From Bauldia sp. (GTDB taxonomy: Bacteria; Pseudomonadota; Alphaproteobacteria; Rhizobiales; Kaistiaceae), in contig JAHCJZ010000003.1 of NCBI GenBank assembly GCA_026126025.1, positions 233,586 to 297,585 of the forward strand: a stretch of 64,000 nucleotides of DNA, in the 5' to 3' direction. The notes under the pieces are model-generated. The model had not been told where the DNA came from, did no database searches, and saw only the letters and a program-made list of their open reading frames with translations. Shown here one piece after another: positions 1 through 7,237 of the stretch. The position numbers were made by a program, and so were the translations under genes. How positions within the stretch are numbered: the stretch's first letter is position 1; each line of letters starts with the position of its first letter.

Positions 1-41
1 GTGACAGGGATGAGCTGACGATTCACGGTTCCTCCACTCCC

Positions 42-415
42 TTAGCCTGGCTGCATGGAGCGCAGCGGCATGGCGAGCACGATGTCGGTGTAGCCGACGC
101 GCGGTGCCAACTGTCGACCGCGGCCCTTCTCGAACCGCACCAAGCCGTAACGCTCCATCGTCCGCAGGGTCCGGGACAGGTTAGAGGCGCACGGCCGGTC
201 TTCTCGGCCAGTTCGTTCATCGACGCCGGCTCGGTCTCAGCGATCAGCGCCAGGAGTGCCCGATTCTCGTCGGACAGCACCTTGGCGAAGCTCTCGACCG
301 ACGTGAACCATGCCTTCGGATCATCGGCCGCCGGCTTGAACGCGCCGCGGGCGATCGCCATGGTCCTGGCCTTGTACTGGTCGTAGGTGGCAATCCCAAC
401 CCGCAGTGTCGTCAT
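42..415 (-). pseudogene. Frameshifted HVO_A0114-type DNA-binding protein
   Basis: The gene starts with ATG overlapping the HigA stop (ATGA, 412-415) and reads as a small winged-helix protein, with a segment like SMNELAEKTGRA typical of MarR/HVO_A0114-type regulators. Near 187-190 one base seems to be missing. Downstream of that point the coding sense moves to another frame, which reads SNLSRTLRTMERYGLVRFEKG and ends at a TAA at 42-44. The unshifted frame instead gives an implausible Cys/Ser/Arg-rich tail. HVO_A0114-type proteins often accompany toxin genes, so this may have been a third member of the higBA operon. The shift is either a real inactivating mutation or a sequencing error. Confidence 0.7.
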
Positions 416-726
416 GCAACCCCCGGCCTCGGCAAGCTCACCGCCGGCACGTGGATCGTCGCGACGATCTCCGCCTCACGCTCACGCGCCTGAGCCAGGT
501 CGTAGGCCGTCTGCATCGCAAGCCAGGTGTCGGCGCTCGACCCGAACACCTTCTCGAAGCGGATCGCCATGTCCGGCGTCACGCTGCCGCGCTCGTTGAC
601 GATCTTGTCGAGGGTCTGCCGGCTGACGCCAAGAGCCTCGGCCGCCTTGCCGATGGTCAGGTTCAACTCCGGCAGGCAGTCCTCGCGGACGATGCGGCCG
701 GGATGGGGCGGGTTCTTCATACGCAT
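412..726 (-). CDS. higA: HigA-type antitoxin (HTH)
   Basis: A 104-residue protein. Its N-terminus (MRMKNPPHPGRIV) and helix-turn-helix (about residues 22-60, with EALGVSRQTLDKIVNERG) are those of HigA/VapI antitoxins, which neutralise a HigB RNase and repress their own operon. The ATG at 726 has AGGAGA a few bases upstream. The longer open frame reaching back to 846 runs inside higB and is rejected. higA lies 10 bp after the toxin gene, and its stop overlaps the start of the next gene, so the three were one operon. The toxin-first order is typical of higBA. Confidence 0.9.
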   Translation of the reverse strand: MRMKNPPHPGRIVREDCLPELNLTIGKAAEALGVSRQTLDKIVNERGSVTPDMAIRFEKVFGSSADTWLAMQTAYDLAQAREREAEIVATIHVPAVSLPRPGVA

Positions 727-736
727 TGCCAATCTC

Positions 737-1015
737 CTAGTGGTAGTCCACGTGATCCACGTCGAAGGCATCGCCATCGACGAAACGGAACACGATGCGC
801 CAGTTCCCGGTGACCCAGACGGCATGAAAGCCCTTGTAGTCACCACTGAGCGCGTGCAGCCGGTATCCCGCCACGTTGCAATCCTCGATCCGCCGCGCGG
901 CCTCGATCGTTGCGAGGCGGTTCTCGATACGGCTGATCTGGTCGGCGGGAAGTCCGCGGCTATCCCCCTTCTCGAACAGGTTCCGCAGCTTCTTGCTCTT
1001 GAAAGTCCGGATCAT
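737..1015 (-). CDS. higB: HigB-type mRNA interferase toxin
   Basis: A 92-residue RelE/HigB-superfamily protein, expected to cleave mRNA on the ribosome. It has the expected N-terminus (MIRTFKSKKLRNLFE), the central HALSGDYKGFHAVWVTGNWRI core and a C-terminal HVDYH. Family members are about 92 residues and begin with this motif, so I prefer the ATG at 1015 to the in-frame start at 1045. It is the first gene of the toxin-antitoxin operon, and its promoter with an internal inverted repeat lies at 1031-1059. It probably stabilises the integrated plasmid-like element. Confidence 0.9.
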   Translation of the reverse strand: MIRTFKSKKLRNLFEKGDSRGLPADQISRIENRLATIEAARRIEDCNVAGYRLHALSGDYKGFHAVWVTGNWRIVFRFVDGDAFDVDHVDYH

Positions 1016-1030
1016 GCCCGCCTCGCAATC

Positions 1031-1059
1031 AATGTAAACTGACAATAGTCAGTTGTCAA
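1031..1059 (-). promoter_or_regulatory. higBA promoter with overlapping operator
   Basis: On the minus strand a TTGACA -35 box (1054-1059) is followed after 17 bp by TACATT (1031-1036). The inverted repeat TGACAA-N7-TTGTCA (1040-1045 and 1053-1058) overlaps the -35 and spacer, where HigA or a HigBA complex would be expected to bind to autoregulate. The boxes and symmetry are seen; the binding is inferred. Confidence 0.6.
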
Positions 1060-1090
1060 TGGAACTCCCGACCGTTTGAATGGTAGCGCA

Positions 1091-1441
1091 TCAGGACTCG
1101 GGTTGCCGGCTGCCCCTGAGCCGCCGTCCATCCTCGATCATGTCCTCGTCTCGGATGGTGAGGCCGTACTGGCGGAGGGCGTCCATGACGACATGGCGGA
1201 CGCTCGCCTCCTGCCGGACGGCCAGAATCTTCAACTCGGTCCAGAGGTAATCGGGAAGCACCATGTTGAGGGGCTTGGTGCGGGTGTGGGGAAACCCACC
1301 TGAAGCGTCAGGGGACGCCTTTACGGTCGGCTGCGGGGCGACCAGGGCGGCGACCCCCTTCTCCTTCGCCAGCCGTTCTATGCCGGCATCGAGCGGGTCC
1401 TTGTCGAGGGGCTGGAACGGGGCGCGGGAACGCTGGCTCAT
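1091..1441 (-). CDS. Ribbon-helix-helix partner of ParA
   Basis: A 116-residue protein. The N-terminal half is low-complexity. The C-terminal half (about residues 57-105, KPLNMVLPDYLWTELKILAVRQEASVR) looks like a ribbon-helix-helix DNA-binding domain. Its ATG overlaps the stop of the ParA gene by four bases (ATGA), so the two are co-translated. A small RHH protein directly after an orphan ParA is the usual arrangement of plasmid partition cassettes, where the RHH protein acts as centromere-binding protein and repressor. No sequence identity to a named ParB-type family is claimed. Confidence 0.6.
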   Translation of the reverse strand: MSQRSRAPFQPLDKDPLDAGIERLAKEKGVAALVAPQPTVKASPDASGGFPHTRTKPLNMVLPDYLWTELKILAVRQEASVRHVVMDALRQYGLTIRDEDMIEDGRRLRGSRQPES

Positions 1442-2100
1442 GCGGCGCTCCTAGTGACGGAAGCCGCCCCGACGACGGCCTTCATTTCGGCGACGAGCGC
1501 GGCAATTTCGGCCCCTGCCCGGTTGGGCTCGGTCAGCGTCGGCGGCTCGCCGTTGAGGAACATCTCCCGGTAAGACGCACGCTCGATCAGCACCGTCTCG
1601 AAGCGCGGCAGCCTGTGGCGCTCCAGTTCGGCGAACGCGAACTCGCTGACGCGGGTGCGCAGCGGGAACATCTTGGTCAGCAGGACGCGGAACGGAATCT
1701 CCCGGCCGGCCGTCTCCGCCACGTCCCGCAGGTCGTCAGCGATGACGAGGGCTTCCCGCATGTCCGGCTCGGACGCCTGGGCAGGGATGATGACAAGGTC
1801 CGCCCGCGCCAGGGCTTTGAGCAGCGTCACCTCGCGGCTGCCGGCCAGGTCGATCAGGATGTGGTCGAACTCGCCCGACTCCTGACTTTCGCGGCAGAAC
1901 GCGGTGAAGGCCGGCGGCTCGATCGCCGTAACGGTGAGATTCGGAATAGACGTGCGCAGTGCCCACCGTTTGAGGGTGCCGTTCTGGTCGAGGTCGATGA
2001 CCTGGACCCCCTCCCCGCCGAGCGCGAGATGGGCCGCAACGGCGGCGCAGGTGGTGGACTTGCCGACCCCTCCCTTGGAGGATGCGAATGTGACGATCAT
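1438..2100 (-). CDS. parA: ParA/MinD-family partition ATPase
   Basis: A protein of about 220 residues that begins almost directly with the deviant Walker A motif SSKGGVGKST (signature Lys 9, P-loop Lys 14 from the ATG at 2100). It also has a Walker A' region with VIDLDQNGT and the switch stretch ILIDLAGS. It lacks an N-terminal DNA-binding domain, so it is a small type Ib-like partition ATPase and not a RepA-type ParA. A TTG start three codons upstream is also possible, and neither start has a strong Shine-Dalgarno. It is translationally coupled to the RHH gene. The pair should segregate a low-copy plasmid or the excised form of this element. Confidence 0.85.
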   Translation of the reverse strand: MIVTFASSKGGVGKSTTCAAVAAHLALGGEGVQVIDLDQNGTLKRWALRTSIPNLTVTAIEPPAFTAFCRESQESGEFDHILIDLAGSREVTLLKALARADLVIIPAQASEPDMREALVIADDLRDVAETAGREIPFRVLLTKMFPLRTRVSEFAFAELERHRLPRFETVLIERASYREMFLNGEPPTLTEPNRAGAEIAALVAEMKAVVGAASVTRSAA

Positions 2101-2109
2101 GAAGAACAA

Positions 2110-2548
2110 TCTGCTTGGGTGAGTGAATATAACTGCAAATAGTGTCTCATGGCTTTGCTTGTATGAACAAGCCGATTCTTGACCAGCAATGCAAATCTAC
2201 ATTTGCTCTGATATATGATTGTAGAGCATTGGAGTACACCCCAAGTCCAGACCACCCGGATGCCTTTTCGGACTGTCCGCAGCTCCGGCAGTGACGGGGG
2301 AGCGTGCCAAACACCCGTTCCGAACTTGGGCAGTAGAGCCTTTCGGTTCTTCGTCGTCCCTCAGTCGCTACGGCGCGCTGTGGGGGCGCGCGCTCCTTCG
2401 GGCCTCCTTATTGAGTCTATAAGAAGGGAATCCCTGCAAACCCGCAGAAAACCGTCAGAAAAGAATCAGTTTCTGATTCAATTTGCTCAATTCCTGTTCA
2501 AATATGCTCAAAATACACTTGTCAGACTGAACAAATACAGTCAGGCTC
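2110..2548. other. Noncoding control/origin region between parA and rep
   Basis: This 439-bp stretch separates the divergent parA and rep genes and has no convincing gene. It is AT-richer than its surroundings. It contains the inverted repeat GCAAAT-CTAC-ATTTGC (2191-2206), further GCAAA/TTTGC copies near 2135 and 2153, and the phased TGYTCAA repeats at 2474-2511. It is the natural place for the parA promoter, the partition site and the replication origin. None of these functions is proven by sequence alone. Confidence 0.5.
2474..2511 (+). repeat. Helically phased TGYTCAA repeats (candidate iterons)
   Basis: Four related heptamers start at 2474 (TGATTCAA), 2484 (TGCTCAA), 2495 (TGTTCAA) and 2505 (TGCTCAA). 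They are spaced 10-11 bp apart, one DNA turn each. Inverted-sense relatives (TGAACA 2528-2533, TGAGCA 2583-2588, TCGAACA 2592-2598) continue into the start of the rep gene. Such an array next to a replication-initiator gene suggests iterons or an autorepression site. Confidence 0.5.
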
Positions 2549-3163
2549 ATGTCTGTAATTGTACAGAACAGGAGGCCGAAACTGAGCAAAATCGAACAGA
2601 ACTCCGAAGTCATCCGCAAGAAACACGGAATGCCGGTCTATCGCTCCAATCCGAGCGTCCCCAGCACCGGCGAGATCGCCCGCACCAAGCGGGTGCAGAT
2701 CGGCGACGATTACAAGGGCTTCGTCGTCGATCGCGGCACCGGGGAAATCCTGGGGCACGGCGGCGCCATCTCCTACGAGTTCGAGGAGGTGGACAAGGAG
2801 CGCTTCGTGAAGCTCTACCTTGCCGGCCTGAAGCAGGCATCCGGGCTATCCAAGGCCGGGCTGGCGGTGTTCGAGATCGTCTACAACGAGCTGCGCGGAT
2901 CGCCTGGCAGGGACACCGTGCTCCTCAGCCAGGACGCCAGCCCGCTGGCGCCGGCGACGTTCCGGCGCGGCCTACGGGAACTGCTGGAAAAGGAGTTCCT
3001 GTTCCGCAGCCCCTATGACGGCACCTTCTTCGTCAACATCCGCTTCATGTTCAACGGCGACCGGCTGGCCTTCGTGAAGGGCTACCGCCTCAAGAACGCC
3101 GATACAGGGCAGGCGTCGCTGCCTCTGGCCCTGCCGGAGCCCGGCAGCGACGCCTTGGTCTGA
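2549..3163 (+). CDS. Plasmid replication-initiator-like protein
   Basis: A protein of up to 204 residues. A basic N-terminus is followed by a core with VQIGDDYKGFVVDRGTGEILGHGG and a winged-helix-like C-terminal half (GLSKAGLAVFEIVYNEL, then TFRRGLRELLEKEFLFRS). This resembles small RepL-like/RepA initiators of plasmids. It lies opposite a parA cassette and behind phased repeats, which supports a replication role. The start is uncertain: the ATG at 2549 has no clear Shine-Dalgarno. A perfect AGGAGG at 2570-2575 stands six bases before an in-frame CTG at 2582, and the next ATG is at 2630. Confidence 0.6.
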   Translation: MSVIVQNRRPKLSKIEQNSEVIRKKHGMPVYRSNPSVPSTGEIARTKRVQIGDDYKGFVVDRGTGEILGHGGAISYEFEEVDKERFVKLYLAGLKQASGLSKAGLAVFEIVYNELRGSPGRDTVLLSQDASPLAPATFRRGLRELLEKEFLFRSPYDGTFFVNIRFMFNGDRLAFVKGYRLKNADTGQASLPLALPEPGSDALV

Positions 3164-3165
3164 CG

Positions 3166-3411
3166 CTAAGCCGGCGAAGCGGAGAGGCTGAGCGATGCGC
3201 GGCTTTTCAACTCGGCCGCGCGCGGCCGGTCGCGCATCCAGGCCAGCACCTCGTGCTCGTACCAGCCGACTCGGTTGGGGCCGAGTTGGATGCGTTGCGG
3301 GAACTGGCCGGCCTTCTCCATCCGCGCGATGTGCTGGAGGGAGTAGGGCACGAGCTTCCGCAGTTCCTTCTTGTCGATAATCCGGAAGTGGTTGTCATCG
3401 ATAATAGGCAT
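3166..3411 (-). CDS. AlpA-family regulator / excisionase
   Basis: An 81-residue AlpA/MerR-type winged-helix protein with the family hallmark LRKLVPYSLQHIARMEKAGQFPQRIQLGPNRVGW in its first two thirds. AlpA proteins activate the integrase or act as the excision factor of P4-like elements. The ATG at 3411 has AGGAGA six bases upstream; the longer open frame to 3543 is spurious. The gene sits between the rep gene and the integrase and reads in the integrase direction. A terminator ends only 23 bp before its ATG (see 3435-3457), leaving no room for a promoter in between. Confidence 0.85.
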   Translation of the reverse strand: MPIIDDNHFRIIDKKELRKLVPYSLQHIARMEKAGQFPQRIQLGPNRVGWYEHEVLAWMRDRPRAAELKSRASLSLSASPA

Positions 3412-3733
3412 ATTCGTCTCCTGTCGTGAGGCGCAAAAAACCACAGGATCGCTGTGGATTCGGACTTTGAGCACCCACGGACAGACAGGAGGTTCGATGA
3501 CGGCGAACCAAGATGCATGAGTAGCGCGATTCGGGGGGGGCACGCTAGGCTCCGAGCGCTAAGGTCGGACCAATCTGGCTGGAATTGGCCTGCGCCGCGA
3601 AGGGGATGCGGCCGCGCAGACGGCGGCCTTCGCTCAGAGGCACTGCGCATAGCGACACAAGCAGCAACATCGCGACGCGCGGGCCTTGCGATCGGAGGCC
3701 AACGCGATGCGACGCTCTGCCGCGCTTTCCCCG
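3412..3733. other. alpA-integrase intergenic region
   Basis: This is 322 bp without a credible gene. It holds the minus-strand terminator hairpin at 3435-3457 and, further right, the presumed alpA promoter region. Short open frames here have no codon bias or ribosome site. A run of eight G's lies at about 3532-3539. Confidence 0.45.
3435..3457 (-). terminator. Rho-independent terminator in the alpA leader
   Basis: Minus strand: CCACAG-CGATC-CTGTGG (3457 to 3441), followed immediately by six T's (3440-3435). This is a textbook intrinsic terminator for transcripts coming from the integrase side. It ends 23 bp before the alpA ATG. Confidence 0.8.
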
Positions 3734-4912
3734 CTACGATATGAGTGCGGTCAGTCTGGCCTCCCAAGCGGCGACCGCCGTCCGCATCTCGCCCATGTAG
3801 CTGTGGCGGTTGTAGACGGCCGCAACACCGGAAATAGTGCCTGAGACGTGATTGAGCAGCTTCTCGGTGACGTGCACGGGGATGCTCAAGGCCGCTAGTT
3901 GTGTGGCGAAGGTCCGGCGGAGGTCGTGCAAAGTCCAGTGCGGCAGTAGCTTGTCCCCGTGACCCTGCTCGGCCAACGCAGTCGCAATGGCCGCATCCAG
4001 GGCATCCTTCGCCTTGCCCCATCCGTTGAAGATTGTCGTCTCCCTACCCCTGGCGATCGGCCGGGCGGCAGGGAAGACGAACTCCGATGTCCGGGGCAGA
4101 CGCTCAAGGATGCCGGCAACGAGGTCGCCGTAGGGAAACGTGTGCGCCCGCCGGTTCTTGGTGGCGGCCGCGGGAAGGGTGATCGTCCGGTTGGCCGTGT
4201 CGATCCAATCCCATTGCAGCGTCGCGATTTCACCGCGCCGCTGCCCGGTCAGGGCAATGAGCTGAACAAGCGGCCCGAACGGGAAGGGCTGACCGCGAGC
4301 GGCCCGAAGGACGGTCACGAGCTCCGCGTCGGACAATGCGCGCTCCCGTTCGGATTTGACCGGCGCAAGCTGAACCTGGTCGCAGGGGTTCGCGTGAACG
4401 TAACCGCGGCGCATGGCCCACCGGAAGAACACCTTGACCGCCACATAGGCATGGTGGCGCTCCGACGGCGTGTCCTTCAGACGATCGAGCCGTCTCGTCA
4501 CGTCGCCTGACCGAATCTCGGCCATCTGCATCCGCTCCAGGGACGAGAAGTGCCGGTTGAGCAAACGGCGGTAGCCAGCGACGGTCCGGGGCTTGTTCCG
4601 CCCATCGCACATTTCGAGGAACTCGGCCGTGGCCTTCTCCCACGAAATGGTGGCCGGCCGCGTGCGGCCGAGGGTGGCTTCCGCAAGCAGCCGTTTCGCT
4701 TCGGCGCGAGCGTCGGTCAGCGACACGACGGGATAGCGGCCGATCGAGATGCGACGTCGGTCGGCACCGTGCATGACGATGAACGTCTTCGTCCCGCCCT
4801 GGGAGACGCGAACGCCGAAGCCGGGTAGGCTCTCGTCCCAATGTGTTTGCTGGCCGCTTCCGGGCGGACTGAGCGCCCGAAGGGCAAGGTCTGTCAGGCG
4901 AAAGGGGGCCAT
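3734..4912 (-). CDS. int: Tyrosine recombinase (P4-type integrase)
   Basis: A 392-residue integrase. Residues 1-80 form the DUF4102-like arm-binding domain (SGQQTHWDESLPGFGVRVS), a SAM-like core follows, and the catalytic domain spans about 195-385. Catalytic residues visible are Arg225 (LTGQRRGE), His329 and Arg332 (HDLRRTF), His355 (LLNHVSG) and Tyr367 (AVYNRH). The ATG at 4912 begins the usual MAPFRLTD sequence; the much longer open frame runs back through the tRNA fragment and is an artefact. The gene lies beside a 45-nt tRNA-Phe 3' copy (5057-5101), the likely attachment site. Confidence 0.95.
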   Translation of the reverse strand: MAPFRLTDLALRALSPPGSGQQTHWDESLPGFGVRVSQGGTKTFIVMHGADRRRISIGRYPVVSLTDARAEAKRLLAEATLGRTRPATISWEKATAEFLEMCDGRNKPRTVAGYRRLLNRHFSSLERMQMAEIRSGDVTRRLDRLKDTPSERHHAYVAVKVFFRWAMRRGYVHANPCDQVQLAPVKSERERALSDAELVTVLRAARGQPFPFGPLVQLIALTGQRRGEIATLQWDWIDTANRTITLPAAATKNRRAHTFPYGDLVAGILERLPRTSEFVFPAARPIARGRETTIFNGWGKAKDALDAAIATALAEQGHGDKLLPHWTLHDLRRTFATQLAALSIPVHVTEKLLNHVSGTISGVAAVYNRHSYMGEMRTAVAAWEARLTALIS

Positions 4913-5056
4913 TCTTAGGCTCGCTATAGGCTCTTTCGAGGGGCGCGTAGGGGCGTTTCCGGACGTTCTCCTATGTCGGAAAAATCGGGCAAAAAGCAAG
5001 TCCATAGAATGGCTTATGAGATACCCTGCGCAACCCTGAGAAGGCGCGGAAAAAGC

Positions 5057-5101
5057 CTGAAAATCCGCGTGTCGGTGGTTCGATTCCGCCCCTGGGCACC
5101 A
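5057..5101 (+). repeat. tRNA-Phe(GAA) 3'-half: attachment-site copy
   Basis: These 45 nt run from the anticodon loop (CTGAAAA) through the variable and T arms (GGTGG-TTCGATT-CCGCC) to the acceptor strand CCTGGGC and ACCA. They match the 3' half of a bacterial tRNA-Phe. The 5' half (expected to start GCCCAGG) is absent, so this is not a working tRNA. A 3'-half copy beside an integrase is the duplicated core left by integration. The complete tRNA-Phe should lie left of this window, at the other end of the element. Confidence 0.85.
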
Positions 5102-5162
5102 TTTGTTCTCCTCATCAGAGATCATAGAGACCCAAACCAGCCACGGCGATCGGCGGTGGGGG

Positions 5163-5873
5163 CTAGCTGTGGTCCCCGGCTCCAGAAATCGCGCCCACAC
5201 CGATGCCGCCTGCCATCCCGCCGCCACCACTGCCGCTGCCTTCTCCCCCGGCGCCCCGGCCGCCGCCCCCTTGCCGATCTTCCCTGCCACGCTCGCCGCC
5301 TCCCCGTCCGCCCTGGCCGGACGGGCGCGTCGGCCCCTGCTCGGGAATGGCGAGGTCGGACGGGATCGGGTCGATGTCGAGCGCCTTCCGGATGAAATCG
5401 CGGAGTGAGATGACGAGGTCGCGGGTGCGCACGGGGCGGCCGGCGACGAGATCGTGCGCAACCTGGTCGGCGAGCCGGACCTGCTCCTCCGTTCCGAGCA
5501 GGATGATGTCGGAGAGGGATGCCTCGACCGCGTCGCGGATGCGGCGGCGGCGCTCGGACAGGTCGCCGTCGCCGGACGTTTCGGGCAGGGCCGCGGACGA
5601 CTCCTCCTCGCTCGCCGGACCAGCCGGCCGGTGCCGGTCGCGCCGATGGCTGGGGTCGACGATCAAGTCGCCGGTAAACGAGCCGCCCAGGACCTTGTAG
5701 GCTGCGATCAGCGTGCGGAGGCGCTCGTTGATCTGACGGTTGAGGCGCTCGCGGCGCCGCTGGATGGTGACCATGAGAAGGAGGCGCAGGCCGACGCCGA
5801 TGAGCGCCAGCAACGCCAGGCCGATCAGCGTCGTCAGCACGCCCTGCCAGGAGCCAAAATCAAAACCGCGCAA
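5163..5873 (-). CDS. Membrane-anchored protein with Gly-rich tail
   Basis: A 236-residue protein with one N-terminal membrane segment (about residues 11-36, VLTTLIGLALLALIGVGLRLLLMV). A basic linker, a soluble helical middle (about 105-165, RRRIRDAVEASLSDIILLGTEEQVRLADQVAHDLV) and a C-terminal Gly/Ser-rich tail follow. I recognise no family with a known function. It is the first chromosomal gene right of the tRNA-Phe attachment copy, so before integration it probably lay directly downstream of tRNA-Phe. Its middle part and codon use look conserved and genuine. Confidence 0.75.
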   Translation of the reverse strand: MRGFDFGSWQGVLTTLIGLALLALIGVGLRLLLMVTIQRRRERLNRQINERLRTLIAAYKVLGGSFTGDLIVDPSHRRDRHRPAGPASEEESSAALPETSGDGDLSERRRRIRDAVEASLSDIILLGTEEQVRLADQVAHDLVAGRPVRTRDLVISLRDFIRKALDIDPIPSDLAIPEQGPTRPSGQGGRGGGERGREDRQGGGGRGAGGEGSGSGGGGMAGGIGVGAISGAGDHS

Positions 5874-6271
5874 CGTCCGCCTCCAGAATCCGATGATGCC
5901 GGCCGCATCTTAGTCGGCTTTCGCGTCAGTGACGCTGGGCCGCGCGTAGGCGCCTATGCGGAAGGTAGTTGCTGGTGCGTTAGGCTCGCGCCGCAAATGC
6001 GGGTATCCACCGGCAGTCGGCGCGCAGAAATGCTCTTTTGTCAAAACGATGGGTGCGACTGCGATTCCGCCCTGGCACCATCATTTCAATCACTTGGAAG
6101 CTCGGGTCGGCCGCTCTCAGACGTGCCCGCGCCCCTCGCGAAGCGTGGCGACATCCAGCATCGACTCCGCCAGACCCGTGGTGTGGTTTCATGACTTGTG
6201 TGGCGGCGGGTGCGTGCTAGCCTCGACAGCTGGGGCACGGATTTCATTTCCATTCATGCAGGACCTGGAAA
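5874..6271. other. Intergenic region with a degenerate tRNA 3' end
   Basis: This is 398 bp without a supported gene. The only structure seen is 6062-6080, CGATTCCGCCCTGG followed by CACCA, which resembles the 3' end of the tRNA-Phe fragment at 5081-5101 with two bases missing. The remainder upstream of the exported-protein gene shows nothing I can name. Confidence 0.4.
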
Positions 6272-6961
6272 ATGCGTCTCGTGCTTTGCCTTTTTCTCGG
6301 CGTGCTTGCCGTTCCGGCACTGGCCGATACCGGTGTTCAGATCATCGCGGCAACACCAGAGGCGCAGGCGGATGCCGATGCCCTGGGCGCCGCCCTGACC
6401 GACGCGCTGGCGCCCGGAGGAGACCGGGCGGATTGCCCGGTGGTCCTGTCCGCAACCGGCGAGATCCTGGCCAGCGTCGCCCATGATCCCGGCCCGCCGC
6501 CGGGCTGGACGCTGGCTCTTGGCCCCACCGATAACCCCTTGGCCACCGTATCCGGGCCGGCGGGGGACGTGTCGGCGGCGACGCTGGCCATTCTCGAAAA
6601 CCTGTGTCCGAGGATCGGCGGCGACGGCGCCTATGCCGGCCCGTGGACGGCAAGCGGCGGCGGCAATGGAACCGTGGTTACCGGCATGGTCCAGTCGGTG
6701 TCGCAGATCTTCACACTGGAATGCAGCTTTCCCGGCGGCACCTGCGTGTTCAGATATGTGCCCTTCGGCGGAGGCGGCATCGTGGAAGGCCACCTGCAAG
6801 GGGGCGGTGCGACCGCCTTCGTGGAGGGTCTGTATTCGCTGACCCGGCTGCCCGGCGATGTCTATGTCATCGAGCAGACCACCTCCGGCTGCGTGGACGG
6901 GGTGCCGAACAGTTGCCGGACCAACGATCACACGATCACCCTGACCCCTTTCGGGAGCTAG
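6272..6961 (+). CDS. Exported protein of unknown function
   Basis: A 229-residue protein with a clear signal peptide (MRLVLCLFLGVLAVPALA, cleavage before Asp19), so it is periplasmic or secreted. The mature part is Gly- and Ala-rich. It has four or more cysteines in its second half (LECSFPGGTCVF, TSGCVDGVPNSCRT), which could form two disulfides. No family is recognised. It stands alone, between the degenerate tRNA end at 6062-6080 and the decayed island at 7040-9187. Confidence 0.65.
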   Translation: MRLVLCLFLGVLAVPALADTGVQIIAATPEAQADADALGAALTDALAPGGDRADCPVVLSATGEILASVAHDPGPPPGWTLALGPTDNPLATVSGPAGDVSAATLAILENLCPRIGGDGAYAGPWTASGGGNGTVVTGMVQSVSQIFTLECSFPGGTCVFRYVPFGGGGIVEGHLQGGGATAFVEGLYSLTRLPGDVYVIEQTTSGCVDGVPNSCRTNDHTITLTPFGS

Positions 6962-7039
6962 GCGTCTGATCCGTCGGAAGCTTCCTCAGCTTGCGGTTCC
7001 CGTCCTCGAGGCTCCCCGGGCAAATGCGAAACGAAAGAC

Positions 7040-7052
7040 TGGCGCACCGGAC
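7040..7052 (+). repeat. att-like copy of the tRNA-Arg(CCG) 3' end
   Basis: TGGCGCACCGGAC matches the plus-strand complement of the tRNA-Arg(CCG) 3' end (TGGCGCACCCGAC, 9187-9199) at 12 of 13 positions, in the same orientation. It abuts the integrase remnant. It may be the far attachment site of the island, but it is short. Confidence 0.4.
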
Positions 7053-7237
7053 TTCGGCACAGCAACGCCGGTGTAGCGAACGACCTGGGGTTCACGGAAT
7101 CGACCGTGGCAGCGCTGCTTGGCCACGCCCAAGGCACCGTGACCAGCGCCTACATCCATAGGGTCGATACCGCCTTGATCATGGCCGCAGATGCCGTCGC
7201 CGGCTATATCCAGGGCCAGCTCGACGGCGTGGAGTTC
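7052..7237 (+). pseudogene. Integrase C-terminal remnant
   Basis: About 62 codons translate to the end of a tyrosine recombinase: LRHSNAGVANDLGFTEST, then ALLGHAQGTVTSAYIHRVD and ALIMAADAVAGYI. The Arg (LRH), His (LGH) and candidate catalytic Tyr (AYIH) are still recognisable, but everything upstream, including the rest of the catalytic domain, is missing. The frame stays open into the next gene by chance, so a predicted protein starting with GTG at 7106 would be an artefactual fusion. Confidence 0.8.

Noticed and set aside
2215..3018. 267-codon frame overlapping the rep gene
   Set aside because: A different frame of the rep gene. The Arg/Gly-rich product is typical of shadows.
4913..5461. 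N-terminal extension of the integrase frame to 5461
   Set aside because: The extension translates the complement of the tRNA-Phe fragment, a well-known artefact.
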